This document shows, piece after piece, positions 9,000 through 17,599 of a stretch of 64,000 nt of DNA (within the stretch, counting starts at the first letter, position 1; every line of letters starts with the position of its first letter). The notes below the pieces were generated by a model. That model made no database searches. It was not told where the DNA came from and saw only the letters and a list, made by a program, of their open reading frames with translations. The position numbers and the translations under genes are program-made. The DNA is from a bacterium HR19. Lineage in GTDB: Bacteria > Calescibacteriota > Calescibacteriia > Calescibacteriales > Calescibacteriaceae. Location: positions 162,729-226,728 of the forward strand of contig BEHV01000002.1 in assembly GCA_002898315.1 (NCBI GenBank). The letters are read 5' to 3'.

Positions 9000-10439
9000 A
9001 TGAATTTCAGATATCTGATAACTGTTTCGGGAGAACTTCCTATAAAATCAAGTAAGACCAGAATAAAATTTTATAGAACTCTTCTCAGTAACATAAAACA
9101 TCTGCTAAAAGAAAAGGGTTCTAAAACCTATAAACTTGAAATAATCTCCGCAAAGATTTTTTTAGAAACAGATACAGATGTTCTTGAAGATTTAGCAAGA
9201 GTTTTCGGTGTGATGAGGGTCGCAAAAGTAGAAGTGATGGAGTTTTCTGACATAAAAGACCTCGTTCTCAAAATCGGTGAAAGAACAAAGGACATGGTTT
9301 CAGGTAAAAAGTTTGCGGTGAGAGTTAGCAGGTCGGGAGAGCATAATTTCTCCTCGGAACAGTTCGCAAGAGAACTTGGTGCCTTTCTGAAACCATACTC
9401 CGCAGGTGTTGACCTTGAAAATCCAGATGTAGAGATTCGTATAGAGATCAGAGATAGGAGAGCATTTTTGTATAAGAATTTGCTTTCTGCTTGTGGTGGT
9501 CTGCCTATCGGAACAGAAGGAAGAGCCCTTTCTCTTTTCTCTGGTGGATTTGACTCACCTGTGGCTTCATACCTTATAGCTAAAAGAGGTGTAAAGATAG
9601 ATTTTCTCCACTTCTTCTTCGGCTCAGTTAGCGCGACAAGATTAGCTTTCTCTGTCGCAAAAAAACTCACAGAAAAATGGTTTTACGGACATAATCCGAA
9701 GTTCTATTTTATAGACCTCACAGAGCTTATAGATTTTTTAGCGGGTAAGGTAAGATGGGAGTTCAGGCAGGTTGTTCTGCGAACTCTTATGTATCGTATT
9801 GCATCAAAAGTCGCCGGCAAAAAATATAGTGCAGTAATCACAGGCGAATCAATAGGGCAAGCATCAAGCCAAACCCTTGCAAATATCAGAAGTTGTGAGC
9901 TCGTCTCGGGGATAGAAATACCAATCTTAAGACCACTTCTCGGATTTGATAAAACCGAGATAATAGATTATTCACGCAAGATAGGAACTTATGAGCTATC
10001 TTCCAAGGTATGTGAAGCATGTGCCATAGCTCCGAAAAAAGTGAGAACAAAAACCGAAGTGGAAGAGCTGAAATCAGAATTTGAAAAATTGCCAGAAGAC
10101 CTTATAGATAAAGCCATTGCAGAAATGAAAACCTTAGATGTCAGGAGCTCAATTATTGATGATATACTCGTTCAAAAAAGTGTTATTATTGACTACATTC
10201 CAGATGATGCCGTTGTTCTTGACCTCAGAGATTACAGCTCTTATATTAAGTGGCATTATCCCGGCGCCCTACACTATGACAATGTAAATTTAGAAGAACT
10301 CAAAGATAAAACTCTGGTTCTATACTGCTATGCGGGAGCAAAAAGCTATCTCGAAGCTTTGAGATTAAGAGCAAAGAACATCAAAGCGTATTCTTTTGCC
10401 GGTGGTCTTGAAAACATCAAAAAGATAGCAAAATCTTAG
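9000..10439 (+). CDS. thiI: tRNA 4-thiouridine synthetase ThiI with rhodanese domain
   Basis: ThiI adenylates U8 of tRNA and transfers sulfur to give s4U; in enterobacteria it also supplies sulfur for the thiamine thiazole. The 479-residue protein has an N-terminal ferredoxin-like/THUMP region (about 1-165), a PP-loop with SGGFDS near 181-186, a conserved Cys in the EACA motif (338/341) and a C-terminal rhodanese domain with catalytic Cys443 in CYAG. This is the long E. coli-type architecture, with Cys341 and Cys443 as the candidate redox pair. It appears transcribed alone. Confidence 0.93.
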   Translation: MNFRYLITVSGELPIKSSKTRIKFYRTLLSNIKHLLKEKGSKTYKLEIISAKIFLETDTDVLEDLARVFGVMRVAKVEVMEFSDIKDLVLKIGERTKDMVSGKKFAVRVSRSGEHNFSSEQFARELGAFLKPYSAGVDLENPDVEIRIEIRDRRAFLYKNLLSACGGLPIGTEGRALSLFSGGFDSPVASYLIAKRGVKIDFLHFFFGSVSATRLAFSVAKKLTEKWFYGHNPKFYFIDLTELIDFLAGKVRWEFRQVVLRTLMYRIASKVAGKKYSAVITGESIGQASSQTLANIRSCELVSGIEIPILRPLLGFDKTEIIDYSRKIGTYELSSKVCEACAIAPKKVRTKTEVEELKSEFEKLPEDLIDKAIAEMKTLDVRSSIIDDILVQKSVIIDYIPDDAVVLDLRDYSSYIKWHYPGALHYDNVNLEELKDKTLVLYCYAGAKSYLEALRLRAKNIKAYSFAGGLENIKKIAKS

Positions 10440-10532
10440 CTTTCAGAAAATCACGAGAATCAAGAGAGAAAACATTACAAAAATTTTTATTTTTTCGGCT
10501 TTTCTTCAAAAATTTTATTTTGATTTTTTAAG

Positions 10533-12590
10533 ATGGACAGGGTTGAAAGCAGAGCAGAGACCTCAAATTTATTTCAAAAACTCTCTTTTATCTGGAACTT
10601 TCTGATACCTTTGAGCATAGGTGCTCTATTTTTCACTTCTCTCTTTATACTCGCAATAATGAGAAAAGAAAATATATCAGCATCATGGATACTTGTATTG
10701 GCCCTATCTTCATACTACATAGGATATAGATATTACAGCAGGTTTATTGCTGGAAAGGTTTTTGGTTTAGATGATAATGCAAAGACCCCAGCACATATTT
10801 TCAACAACGGATACGATTTTGTTCCAACAAATAAGTTTGTTCTTTTTGGACACCACTTTGCTGCAATAAGTGGAGCAGGTCCTCTCGTCGGTCCAGTTCT
10901 TGCAGCTCAGATGGGATACCTTCCAGCAACCTTATGGATAGTTTTCGGAGTTATTCTGGCAGGAGCAGTCCAAGATATGGTCATACTCATAATTTCAGAA
11001 AGGAAAAACGCGAGGTCTCTTGGAGAAATCATATCTGATGAGCTCGGAAAATTCGGCGGTATAATAGGACTTATAGGAATTTACTCAATTCTGATAATTC
11101 TTATAGCAGTGCTTTCTCTTGTTGTCGTTAAAGCCCTCTTTGAAAGCCCCTGGGGTGCATTCACTCTACTTATGACAATACCCATAGCGATGATTATGGG
11201 AACTTGGATGTGGAAGATAAAACCAGGAAGCGTTATCGGTCCAAGTGTTTTCGGATTTGTCGCACTTCTCGCAAGTTTGATCGCAGGAAGATTCGTCGCT
11301 CTACACCCAGAACTCTCACGAATATTTTCGTTTTCCGAAACTCATATCGCACTTGGCATAATAATTTACGGAGCTTTGGCATCAATACTCCCTATATGGC
11401 TCCTCCTCGCTCCGAGAGATTATCTCAGCACATTTTTGAAAGTCGGTACGGTTTTTATTTTAGCTGTCGGAATATTCATCGCCCTCCCTGATATAAAAAT
11501 GCCAGCGATAACTCAATTTATAAATGGCAACGGTCCTGTTTGGAAGGGGGACCTATTCCCTTTCCTTTTCATAACAATCGCCTGCGGAGCTATATCTGGT
11601 TTTCATTCCCTCGTGTCTTCTGGAACTACTCCCAAACTCCTTGATAAAGAACCAGACGCAAGGTTTGTGGGATACGGCGGAATGCTTACAGAGTCATTCG
11701 TTGCCATAATGGCTCTTATTGCTGCTGTCACTATGGAACCAGGAATATACTTTGCAATAAACTCTCCCCCCTCTGAAATAGGAAAAGATATAGCGCAGGC
11801 AGTTGAGAAGATAAACTCCTGGGGATTTCATATCACAAAAGAAGAAATTGAAGGTCTTGCCACAGCAATAGAAGAGAAAACCATACTTTCAAGAACAGGT
11901 GGCGCTCCATCTCTTGCCATAGGTATGGCTCTCATATTCTCAAAAACATTCGGAGAACATCTTATTGCCTTCTTCTACCACTTCATAATCTTATTTGAAG
12001 CGCTCTTTATCTTAACTACAATAGATGCTGGAACAAGAATAGGAAGATATATCTTTCAAGATATAGCCGGCAAAGTCATAAAACCGCTCGGAAATTATAA
12101 CTCTTACTTATCCTCATTCGTAGCTACTATTATAACTGTCTTTCTGTGGGGATACTTTCTCTACGCTGGTGTTGTTGATCCTTATGGTGGTATAAAGACA
12201 TTCTGGCCAATATTTGGTATTGCGAACCAGCTCCTTGCAAGTATGGCTCTGATTACAGCTACAACATACCTTGTAAACAACGGAAAAACAAAATATGCCT
12301 TCATAACAGCTATTCCTATGGCTTTCGTTGTCACAAATACAATCTACGGAGCTTTGCAGAAAATATTCAGTTCAAACCCGCAGATCGGCTTTATCTCACA
12401 CGCAAGAAAAATGAAAGAGTTTCTCTCCTCCGGAACTGTTCCTGAAAACATACCTTCTCCCGAAATACTCAAAAAAGTTATATTTTCAGATTATCTCAAT
12501 GTCTTTGTTCTTTCAATCTATATAACTGTTGTTTTCATTATCTTTGCTCTTGCTGTAAGAAAATGGTTTAACGCGATCTATAAGACCTGA
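10533..12590 (+). CDS. cstA: CstA-family carbon starvation transporter
   Basis: 685-residue polytopic inner-membrane protein, roughly 16-18 helices. The motifs SSYYIGYRYYSRFIAGKVFG, DFVPTNKFVLFGHHFAAISG and GPLVGPVLAAQ near residues 50-125, and FHSLVSSGTTPK near 360, are the CstA/YjiY (BtsT) core. Members import pyruvate or peptides under carbon limitation. The N-terminus carries an extra 30-residue segment before the first helix pair. It is a single-gene unit, and a two-component regulator such as BtsSR is not visible in the window. Confidence 0.9.
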   Translation: MDRVESRAETSNLFQKLSFIWNFLIPLSIGALFFTSLFILAIMRKENISASWILVLALSSYYIGYRYYSRFIAGKVFGLDDNAKTPAHIFNNGYDFVPTNKFVLFGHHFAAISGAGPLVGPVLAAQMGYLPATLWIVFGVILAGAVQDMVILIISERKNARSLGEIISDELGKFGGIIGLIGIYSILIILIAVLSLVVVKALFESPWGAFTLLMTIPIAMIMGTWMWKIKPGSVIGPSVFGFVALLASLIAGRFVALHPELSRIFSFSETHIALGIIIYGALASILPIWLLLAPRDYLSTFLKVGTVFILAVGIFIALPDIKMPAITQFINGNGPVWKGDLFPFLFITIACGAISGFHSLVSSGTTPKLLDKEPDARFVGYGGMLTESFVAIMALIAAVTMEPGIYFAINSPPSEIGKDIAQAVEKINSWGFHITKEEIEGLATAIEEKTILSRTGGAPSLAIGMALIFSKTFGEHLIAFFYHFIILFEALFILTTIDAGTRIGRYIFQDIAGKVIKPLGNYNSYLSSFVATIITVFLWGYFLYAGVVDPYGGIKTFWPIFGIANQLLASMALITATTYLVNNGKTKYAFITAIPMAFVVTNTIYGALQKIFSSNPQIGFISHARKMKEFLSSGTVPENIPSPEILKKVIFSDYLNVFVLSIYITVVFIIFALAVRKWFNAIYKT

Positions 12591-12704
12591 AACCATCTCC
12601 GTTTCCAACATAAACAGAAAAATAGAATCTGCCCTTCGGTTTAAATTAAATTAATCTGAATTGCTTTTTGTGATTCCGATATAAGTGTTCTTGAAAACTT
12701 GAAA

Positions 12705-14180
12705 ATGATAAAAGAGCAAAAAATAAATGGAAGAGAAAACGAGAGAGATGAACCCCGAAAAAACAATATAACTTTATTTTTCAGAAACTTCGGATGTAAG
12801 ACGAACTTTTCAGACATTTTCTCAATCATAGGGAAATTAAAAGATAGTTTCAATTTTAAAGTGGAGAGTTTTGATAGCGCTCAGGTGGTGCTTCTGAACT
12901 CATGCTCGGTGACAGAAGACGCCGAAAGAGAACTTGTAAAGTGGATAAGAAAAGCAAAAAGATACGGAAAAAAAGTCGTGGTCACAGGATGCCTGCCCAA
13001 CCTGAACTATTCAAAAGTTATAAACTCAGGAGCAGATGTCGCCATAGGTACAGGAAAATATTCGCAAGAAAACCTGATTTCAGCATTCTCAAAACTTTTC
13101 AACGAGTATGACCGAGAAAAATCAGCTCAAAAAGATTCTGAGAAGCAAAACCAAAACCAGAATTCCGAAAAATATTCTGACTTCTACCTTGCGAAGATTT
13201 CAGACATATCTTATGATATTGAAGAAGATTTATATTTCTTCTCTTTTGATCTTTTCCCCAGGCACAGAGTTTATCTCAAAATTCAAGAAGGTTGTTCAAG
13301 GTTTTGCACATTCTGCTCCATACCTATAACTCGTGGTCTTCCTCGTTTTGTCTCGCCGGAAAAAGTTATTGAAAAACTCAAAGAACTTCAAGACAGTGGA
13401 GTAAAGGAAGTTGTTCTTGTTGGAACTCACCTTGCACTCTACGGAAAAAACGGAAAGGTATCAGAAAACAGCAAATCATCTGGTAAAGAAAATATATCTC
13501 TTGGAACTCTTGCGCAGAAGATAACGAAAGAGATTTCTGGTATTAGAATAAGGTTCGCTTCTTTATCTCCTGGGGAAATAGATGAAGATTTTCTCTCTGC
13601 AATTGAAATTGGCAGAAAAATTTTCTGCCCACACTTCCATATCTCTGTTCAATCCGGTTCAAACAAGATTCTTAAACTTATGAGAAGATGGCATACTTTT
13701 GAAGATTTTATCAACGATTCCGAAAAACTCCTTAAAATTTTTCCATACGCTTCAGTTGGAACAGATATAATTGTTGGATTTCCCGGCGAAACAGAAAAGG
13801 ATTTCCTTGAGACATACAATAACCTTAAATCAGCAAAAATCGGATACATTCATGTTTTTCCTTTTTCTCCGCGCCCGAGAACTCCTGCATATTTTATGAA
13901 GGGTTTGCCGAAGTCAGAAATAAAAAGCAGAGTAGAAATCCTCATCTCATTATCTTATGAGAAAAAATTCAAATTCTATAATAGCTGTGTTGGACAGAGT
14001 TTTGAGCTCCTCGTAGAAGAACAAAAGGGAAATACTTTTGAAGGAACTACTGAAAACTACCTCACTATTGTGTTGGAGAAAACATCTTCAAAAGTCAATT
14101 GTGGAGACATTATAAAGGTAAAGCTAAAATGCGTTCAGGAAAAAGATGGAAAGATTTACGGATTAGGAGAAACTATATAA
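12705..14180 (+). CDS. MtaB-like radical SAM tRNA methylthiotransferase
   Basis: About 491 residues in the methylthiotransferase order: an N-terminal UPF0004 domain with three cluster cysteines (FGCKTN, NSCSV, VTGCL), a radical SAM domain with CSRFCTFC (C197, C201, C204), and a C-terminal TRAM-like segment from about 425. It inserts a methylthio group into a modified tRNA adenosine next to the anticodon. The FGCKTN and NSCSVT motifs favour the MtaB branch (ms2t6A37) over MiaB. A charged 30-residue insert near 140 and another near 250 are unusual. ATG 12705 is preferred over TTG 12699. Confidence 0.82.
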   Translation: MIKEQKINGRENERDEPRKNNITLFFRNFGCKTNFSDIFSIIGKLKDSFNFKVESFDSAQVVLLNSCSVTEDAERELVKWIRKAKRYGKKVVVTGCLPNLNYSKVINSGADVAIGTGKYSQENLISAFSKLFNEYDREKSAQKDSEKQNQNQNSEKYSDFYLAKISDISYDIEEDLYFFSFDLFPRHRVYLKIQEGCSRFCTFCSIPITRGLPRFVSPEKVIEKLKELQDSGVKEVVLVGTHLALYGKNGKVSENSKSSGKENISLGTLAQKITKEISGIRIRFASLSPGEIDEDFLSAIEIGRKIFCPHFHISVQSGSNKILKLMRRWHTFEDFINDSEKLLKIFPYASVGTDIIVGFPGETEKDFLETYNNLKSAKIGYIHVFPFSPRPRTPAYFMKGLPKSEIKSRVEILISLSYEKKFKFYNSCVGQSFELLVEEQKGNTFEGTTENYLTIVLEKTSSKVNCGDIIKVKLKCVQEKDGKIYGLGETI

Positions 14181-14224
14181 AAATAAAATTGCGCAAGAAC
14201 TGCTTAAAAAAATAAAAATAGTTC

Positions 14225-14854
14225 GTGAGAACGGAGAGACAAAAACTACCTTTTCTTGTAATACTTATAATAATCTTCTTGGCGATCGGCTATGTTATAA
14301 ATAGTTCGGGAGAAGAACCCGAGCAGAAATACCTTCAAAAAGTTATTGATATTTCAGATTTCGTAAAGAGCATAACAGATGTTCCGGGAATAGAACTTGA
14401 GAAAGCAAGGTATTTTTCTGATAATTTTCTTATACACCCGCTGGCGGAAATCTCTCTTCCCGACCCGCTCTACAACCTTCTCTGGTTCTCAAAAACTTTT
14501 GACACATTTTCAGAAAACATAAAAACAAGAAAGTTTTCCCCCATATTCTATGCTATCGCTAAATACTCCAGCAAAATAAAAAGAATAGATATAATACAAG
14601 ACCCATCAATCCAGTTTTTTGAAGAGAAATCTCCCCCTCCTCCGGAAGCAATGAAAGTTTTCTCCGGAAAAATTCAAAATCCTTCGCTGATTTTCTCGCT
14701 TGTAAGATGCCTCTCAAAACCATATTCAAGATATAAAACCTATGCCGAAAAGCTAACAAACTATATAGGAGAGATAAAGAAGTTTGAAGATACGGAAAAT
14801 ATTTCTTCTTTTCTGATGAAAAAAGATTTAGAAGAAATTAACAACATCGCTTAG
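14225..14854 (+). CDS. N-terminal part of interrupted repeat protein
   Basis: 209 codons from GTG 14225 to a TAG at 14852-14854. A membrane or signal-anchor helix (LPFLVILIIIFLAIGYVI, about 8-25) is followed by a soluble helical region with a proline-rich spot SPPPPEA near 140. No family is recognised. The next reading frame (14882-16225) is in the same frame, and the 27 bases between contain no further stop, so this and the next entry look like one gene of 666 codons broken at codon 210 by TAG. The helix suggests export, placing the repeats outside the cytoplasm. Confidence 0.6.
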   Translation: MRTERQKLPFLVILIIIFLAIGYVINSSGEEPEQKYLQKVIDISDFVKSITDVPGIELEKARYFSDNFLIHPLAEISLPDPLYNLLWFSKTFDTFSENIKTRKFSPIFYAIAKYSSKIKRIDIIQDPSIQFFEEKSPPPPEAMKVFSGKIQNPSLIFSLVRCLSKPYSRYKTYAEKLTNYIGEIKKFEDTENISSFLMKKDLEEINNIA

Positions 14855-14881
14855 GTCTCAAATACATCTTTTTACAATATC

Positions 14882-16225
14882 TTGCTCTGCTTTGAAAATT
14901 TTCTCAGCAAAATAAAAGATGACCCGAAAATACTTGGTGTTTTCAACGCAGATGTATCAGATTTTTCTGTTTTATCACTCGGAGAGAAAGATAACTTTGT
15001 TGTTATACCACAAACACCAACAATAATAATTGATGTTCTCAAAAAAGATACAACCTATATTTACAAAAGATGGGATAGCGATGGCTTATTTTCACCCGGA
15101 TTGGTGATAATAATTGATTTTGGAGGAAACGATAAATATATTTTTGAAAATTCATCGGTTCTCTCTTTTGTTCTGACTTATGACCAAGAAGGAAATGACG
15201 AAAGGATTTGCAATTTTGTGTGCCAAGGAGGTTCAATCGGTGGAGCAGATATGCTTATTGATTTATCGGGGAACGATACTTATAAATCCTTGGGAATAAG
15301 TCAAGGTGCTGGAATACTCGGAACAGGAGTTCTTTTAGATTATGATGGAGATGACACATACGAATCGGTCTCTTTCTCGCAGGGGTTTGGTGGCGTCGGC
15401 GGAGGAGCTCTCGTGGATTTCAAAGGCAACGATAAATATATCTTGAAAGAAGGAACAGAAAACCCATCTTTTCAGGATAGAACAAAAAATTTGAGCATGG
15501 GGCAAGGATGCGGAAGCGGACTTAGAGCTGACTTCCTTGAAGATTTCAAATCTGTCCCCGGCGGGCTTGGAATTCTCTTTGATTACGAAGGAAATGACCT
15601 TTATTCAGCTCAGGTTTTCTCTCAGGGCTGTGGATACTGGTACGGTATAGGGGTTATAGTTGACGGCGGAGGGAATGATACTTATAAAGGATACTGGTAT
15701 TGTCAGGGAACATCTGCTCACTTCGGAACGGGCATCCTCTTGGATTTTTCGGGAGATGATTCTTATTCCTGTGATTATCAGGGAATGGGGCAAGGACACG
15801 ATTTAGGTCTCGGAATTATATTTGATATAGAGTCAAAAAGAAATTCTGATTCTGATTCCTTTGAGTGTAAAACAAGGTGTCTTGGTATGGGACACGCTAA
15901 CGGAGTAGGAATATTTATAAATCAAGGTGGAAGTGATTTTTACAGAGCAGATGATTACGCTTTCGGAGATGTCACTGTAGATATATACAGAAGACCTCCC
16001 GGCATAAGAGAGATTATTCCAACTTGGGGGTTTTTCTTTGATCTGAACTCATATAAGTTCAATTCGTCTCGCAAAGAAAATCCCGCTGAAAAATCTGATG
16101 AGAAACTCAAAAATGTGAGCAAAGATAAATTTCTCCTCAGAGGTAAAGAAATTTCTCCCGAAGAGATAAAGTCAGCCATAAAAAAAACTTTTCCTTTTTT
16201 GAGAACTTTCTTTTACAGTGAGTAG
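14882..16225 (+). CDS. C-terminal GNDxY/SQG repeat part of interrupted protein
   Basis: About 447 codons if begun at the first in-frame TTG, but more likely the continuation of the gene starting at 14225 (same frame, separated only by TAG 14852-14854). The region about 15100-15960 encodes eight or nine imperfect repeats of some 26-28 residues with the pattern D-x-x-G-N/D-D-x-Y, then five to six residues, then SQG-x-G and G-x-G before the next hydrophobic trio. Asp/Asn-Gly richness recalls calcium-binding RTX-type coils, but spacing and the SQG element differ. I do not recognise the family. A charged, helical tail ends the protein. Confidence 0.6.
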   Translation: MLCFENFLSKIKDDPKILGVFNADVSDFSVLSLGEKDNFVVIPQTPTIIIDVLKKDTTYIYKRWDSDGLFSPGLVIIIDFGGNDKYIFENSSVLSFVLTYDQEGNDERICNFVCQGGSIGGADMLIDLSGNDTYKSLGISQGAGILGTGVLLDYDGDDTYESVSFSQGFGGVGGGALVDFKGNDKYILKEGTENPSFQDRTKNLSMGQGCGSGLRADFLEDFKSVPGGLGILFDYEGNDLYSAQVFSQGCGYWYGIGVIVDGGGNDTYKGYWYCQGTSAHFGTGILLDFSGDDSYSCDYQGMGQGHDLGLGIIFDIESKRNSDSDSFECKTRCLGMGHANGVGIFINQGGSDFYRADDYAFGDVTVDIYRRPPGIREIIPTWGFFFDLNSYKFNSSRKENPAEKSDEKLKNVSKDKFLLRGKEISPEEIKSAIKKTFPFLRTFFYSE

Positions 16226-16245
16226 AGAGAAGAAATTAAGTTTTT

Positions 16246-17073
16246 TCATTGCTCAAGCGGGTGAAAGATGCTTTCTACAACAAATATGATTATCCATAGT
16301 ATCACCGCTCCGATTATTTGTTTATCTACGACAAGAAGTGAAGGGTCTTTTCCTTTGTTCTGCTCCGCTACTATGTAGTACCTTATTATTCCAAATACAA
16401 CCGGTATTATTGAGAGGAGGAGGAAGTAGCTTTCTCTTTCTACTACGACATACATTGTGAAGAAGATAATTGTCAAAGTAGCAGATATCAAACCGATGGT
16501 TTCGTAGATTTTTGATTGTTCCTGTGTTTCTGCTTCTCTTTTCATCGCAGATATAAAAAGTGATACAAAAAACGTGCATGTGATAAGCCAAGAGGAAGGT
16601 TTAACAGATATGGCTATCCCTCCTGCTAAAACTCTTATTACAAATCCAAGAGAGATGATTATTATATCAGCTGGTGTGTTGCCTTTTATACGCAGTGAAT
16701 ATACGACATTAAGGAGAAAGTAAATCATAATTACCGCTTTGATGTATATATTATCTGCAATGGCAAGAGATAGCAGAAGAAGTGAAGAAGAAAAGAGTAT
16801 TGCTTCTTTTTTTGATATAGTTCCGCTTGCTACGGGACGATTTTTTTTTACGGGATGGTTTTTGTCTTTTTCGTAGTCGATCACATCGTTCAGAGAGTAT
16901 ACAGAAGATGATGCAAAGATAAAGCAGATGAGAGTGATTAATGATTTCAGGATTTTTTCTTTTGAGAACGAGAAGGAGAAAAATAAAGGAGCAAGTACAA
17001 AGACGTTTTTGTGCCACTGAAAAGGTCTTGAAAGTTTCAAAAACACAAGAATTTTACTTTTTGCTGTTTTCAT
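16246..17073 (-). CDS. UbiA prenyltransferase, DPPR-synthase-like
   Basis: 275-residue membrane enzyme with about eight helices. The first Asp-rich motif reads LNDVIDYEKDKNHPVKKNRP (61-80) followed by VASG. With the N-terminal RPFQWHKN this matches decaprenyl-phosphate phosphoribosyltransferase (the mycobacterial Rv3806c family) better than quinone UbiA. Such enzymes join phosphoribosyl pyrophosphate to polyprenyl phosphate, the first step toward a lipid-linked pentose donor. Partner DprE1/E2 genes are absent here. The surface-glycan genes at 4-8 kb make such a donor plausible, which is inference. It converges on the repeat protein with 20 nt between stops. Confidence 0.75.
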   Translation of the reverse strand: MKTAKSKILVFLKLSRPFQWHKNVFVLAPLFFSFSFSKEKILKSLITLICFIFASSSVYSLNDVIDYEKDKNHPVKKNRPVASGTISKKEAILFSSSLLLLSLAIADNIYIKAVIMIYFLLNVVYSLRIKGNTPADIIIISLGFVIRVLAGGIAISVKPSSWLITCTFFVSLFISAMKREAETQEQSKIYETIGLISATLTIIFFTMYVVVERESYFLLLSIIPVVFGIIRYYIVAEQNKGKDPSLLVVDKQIIGAVILWIIIFVVESIFHPLEQ

Positions 17074-17170
17074 TTTTCTTTCTTCCTGTTTGCGACTCTA
17101 CTTACTGATATTTTTAGAAATTTGGCTTTTGTTTTGTTGGATACATATATTTTTAGGGATAGGGGGAAAT

Positions 17171-17245
17171 CGGGGCGTGGCGTAGAGGTAGCGCGTTGGC
17201 ATGGGGGGCCAAAGGTCGCCGGTTCAAATCCGGTCGCCCCGACCA
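17171..17245 (+). tRNA. tRNA-Pro(GGG), CCA encoded
   Basis: Cloverleaf read by eye: acceptor CGGGGCG/CGCCCCG with the C1-G72 pair typical of bacterial tRNA-Pro, D arm GCGT/GCGC, anticodon stem TTGGC/GCCAA with loop ATGGGGG (anticodon GGG), T arm GCCGG-TTCAAAT-CCGGT, discriminator A at 17242 and an encoded CCA at 17243-17245. The thioredoxin ATG follows at 17257. Confidence 0.93.
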
Positions 17246-17256
17246 CCCAAACCAAA

Positions 17257-17574
17257 ATGGCAATACAACTTGACGACAAAAACTTCGATAATGAAATAAA
17301 CTCAGAAAAACCAATACTTGTTGATTTCTGGGCTGCTTGGTGCGCCCCTTGCAGAGCAATAGCTCCAATACTTGAAGAAATAGAAAAAGAAGACGGTGAA
17401 AAAATAAGAATAGGAAAACTCAATGTAGATGAATACCCTGACATCGCTTCAAGATTCAAAATATTCTCTATCCCAACCCTCGTCATATTTAAGTCGGGTA
17501 AGGAATTAGGAAGAATGGTAGGTGCAGCACCAAAATCTAAACTCAAACAGTTTATAGAAGAATCCCTAAAATAA
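17257..17574 (+). CDS. trxA: Thioredoxin (CAPC active site)
   Basis: 105-residue thioredoxin, a cytoplasmic disulfide reductase. Active site WCAPC (Cys29, Cys32) replaces the commoner WCGPC, and cis-proline Pro73 sits in SIPTLVIF. The start ATG is 14 nt after the tRNA-Pro discriminator base, 11 nt after its encoded CCA, with no Shine-Dalgarno sequence in the A/C-rich spacer. The reading frame is open back through the tRNA gene, but only the ATG at 17257 gives the normal thioredoxin N-terminus. The SufD-like gene follows after 25 nt. Confidence 0.92.
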   Translation: MAIQLDDKNFDNEINSEKPILVDFWAAWCAPCRAIAPILEEIEKEDGEKIRIGKLNVDEYPDIASRFKIFSIPTLVIFKSGKELGRMVGAAPKSKLKQFIEESLK

Positions 17575-17599
17575 CCAAAATCCCTTAAAAATTAACTGA

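Noticed and set aside
9128-9670. 180-codon minus-strand frame inside thiI
   Set aside because: Lies entirely opposite the conserved ThiI THUMP and PP-loop coding region and shows no protein-like pattern.
14852-14854. TAG recoding as an amino acid across the genome
   Set aside because: TAG ends thiI, yebC, the YfiH-type gene and the repeat protein itself, so it is a normal stop here.
17070-17546. Minus-strand 158-codon frame across tRNA-Pro and thioredoxin
   Set aside because: Runs through a tRNA and antisense to thioredoxin; spurious.
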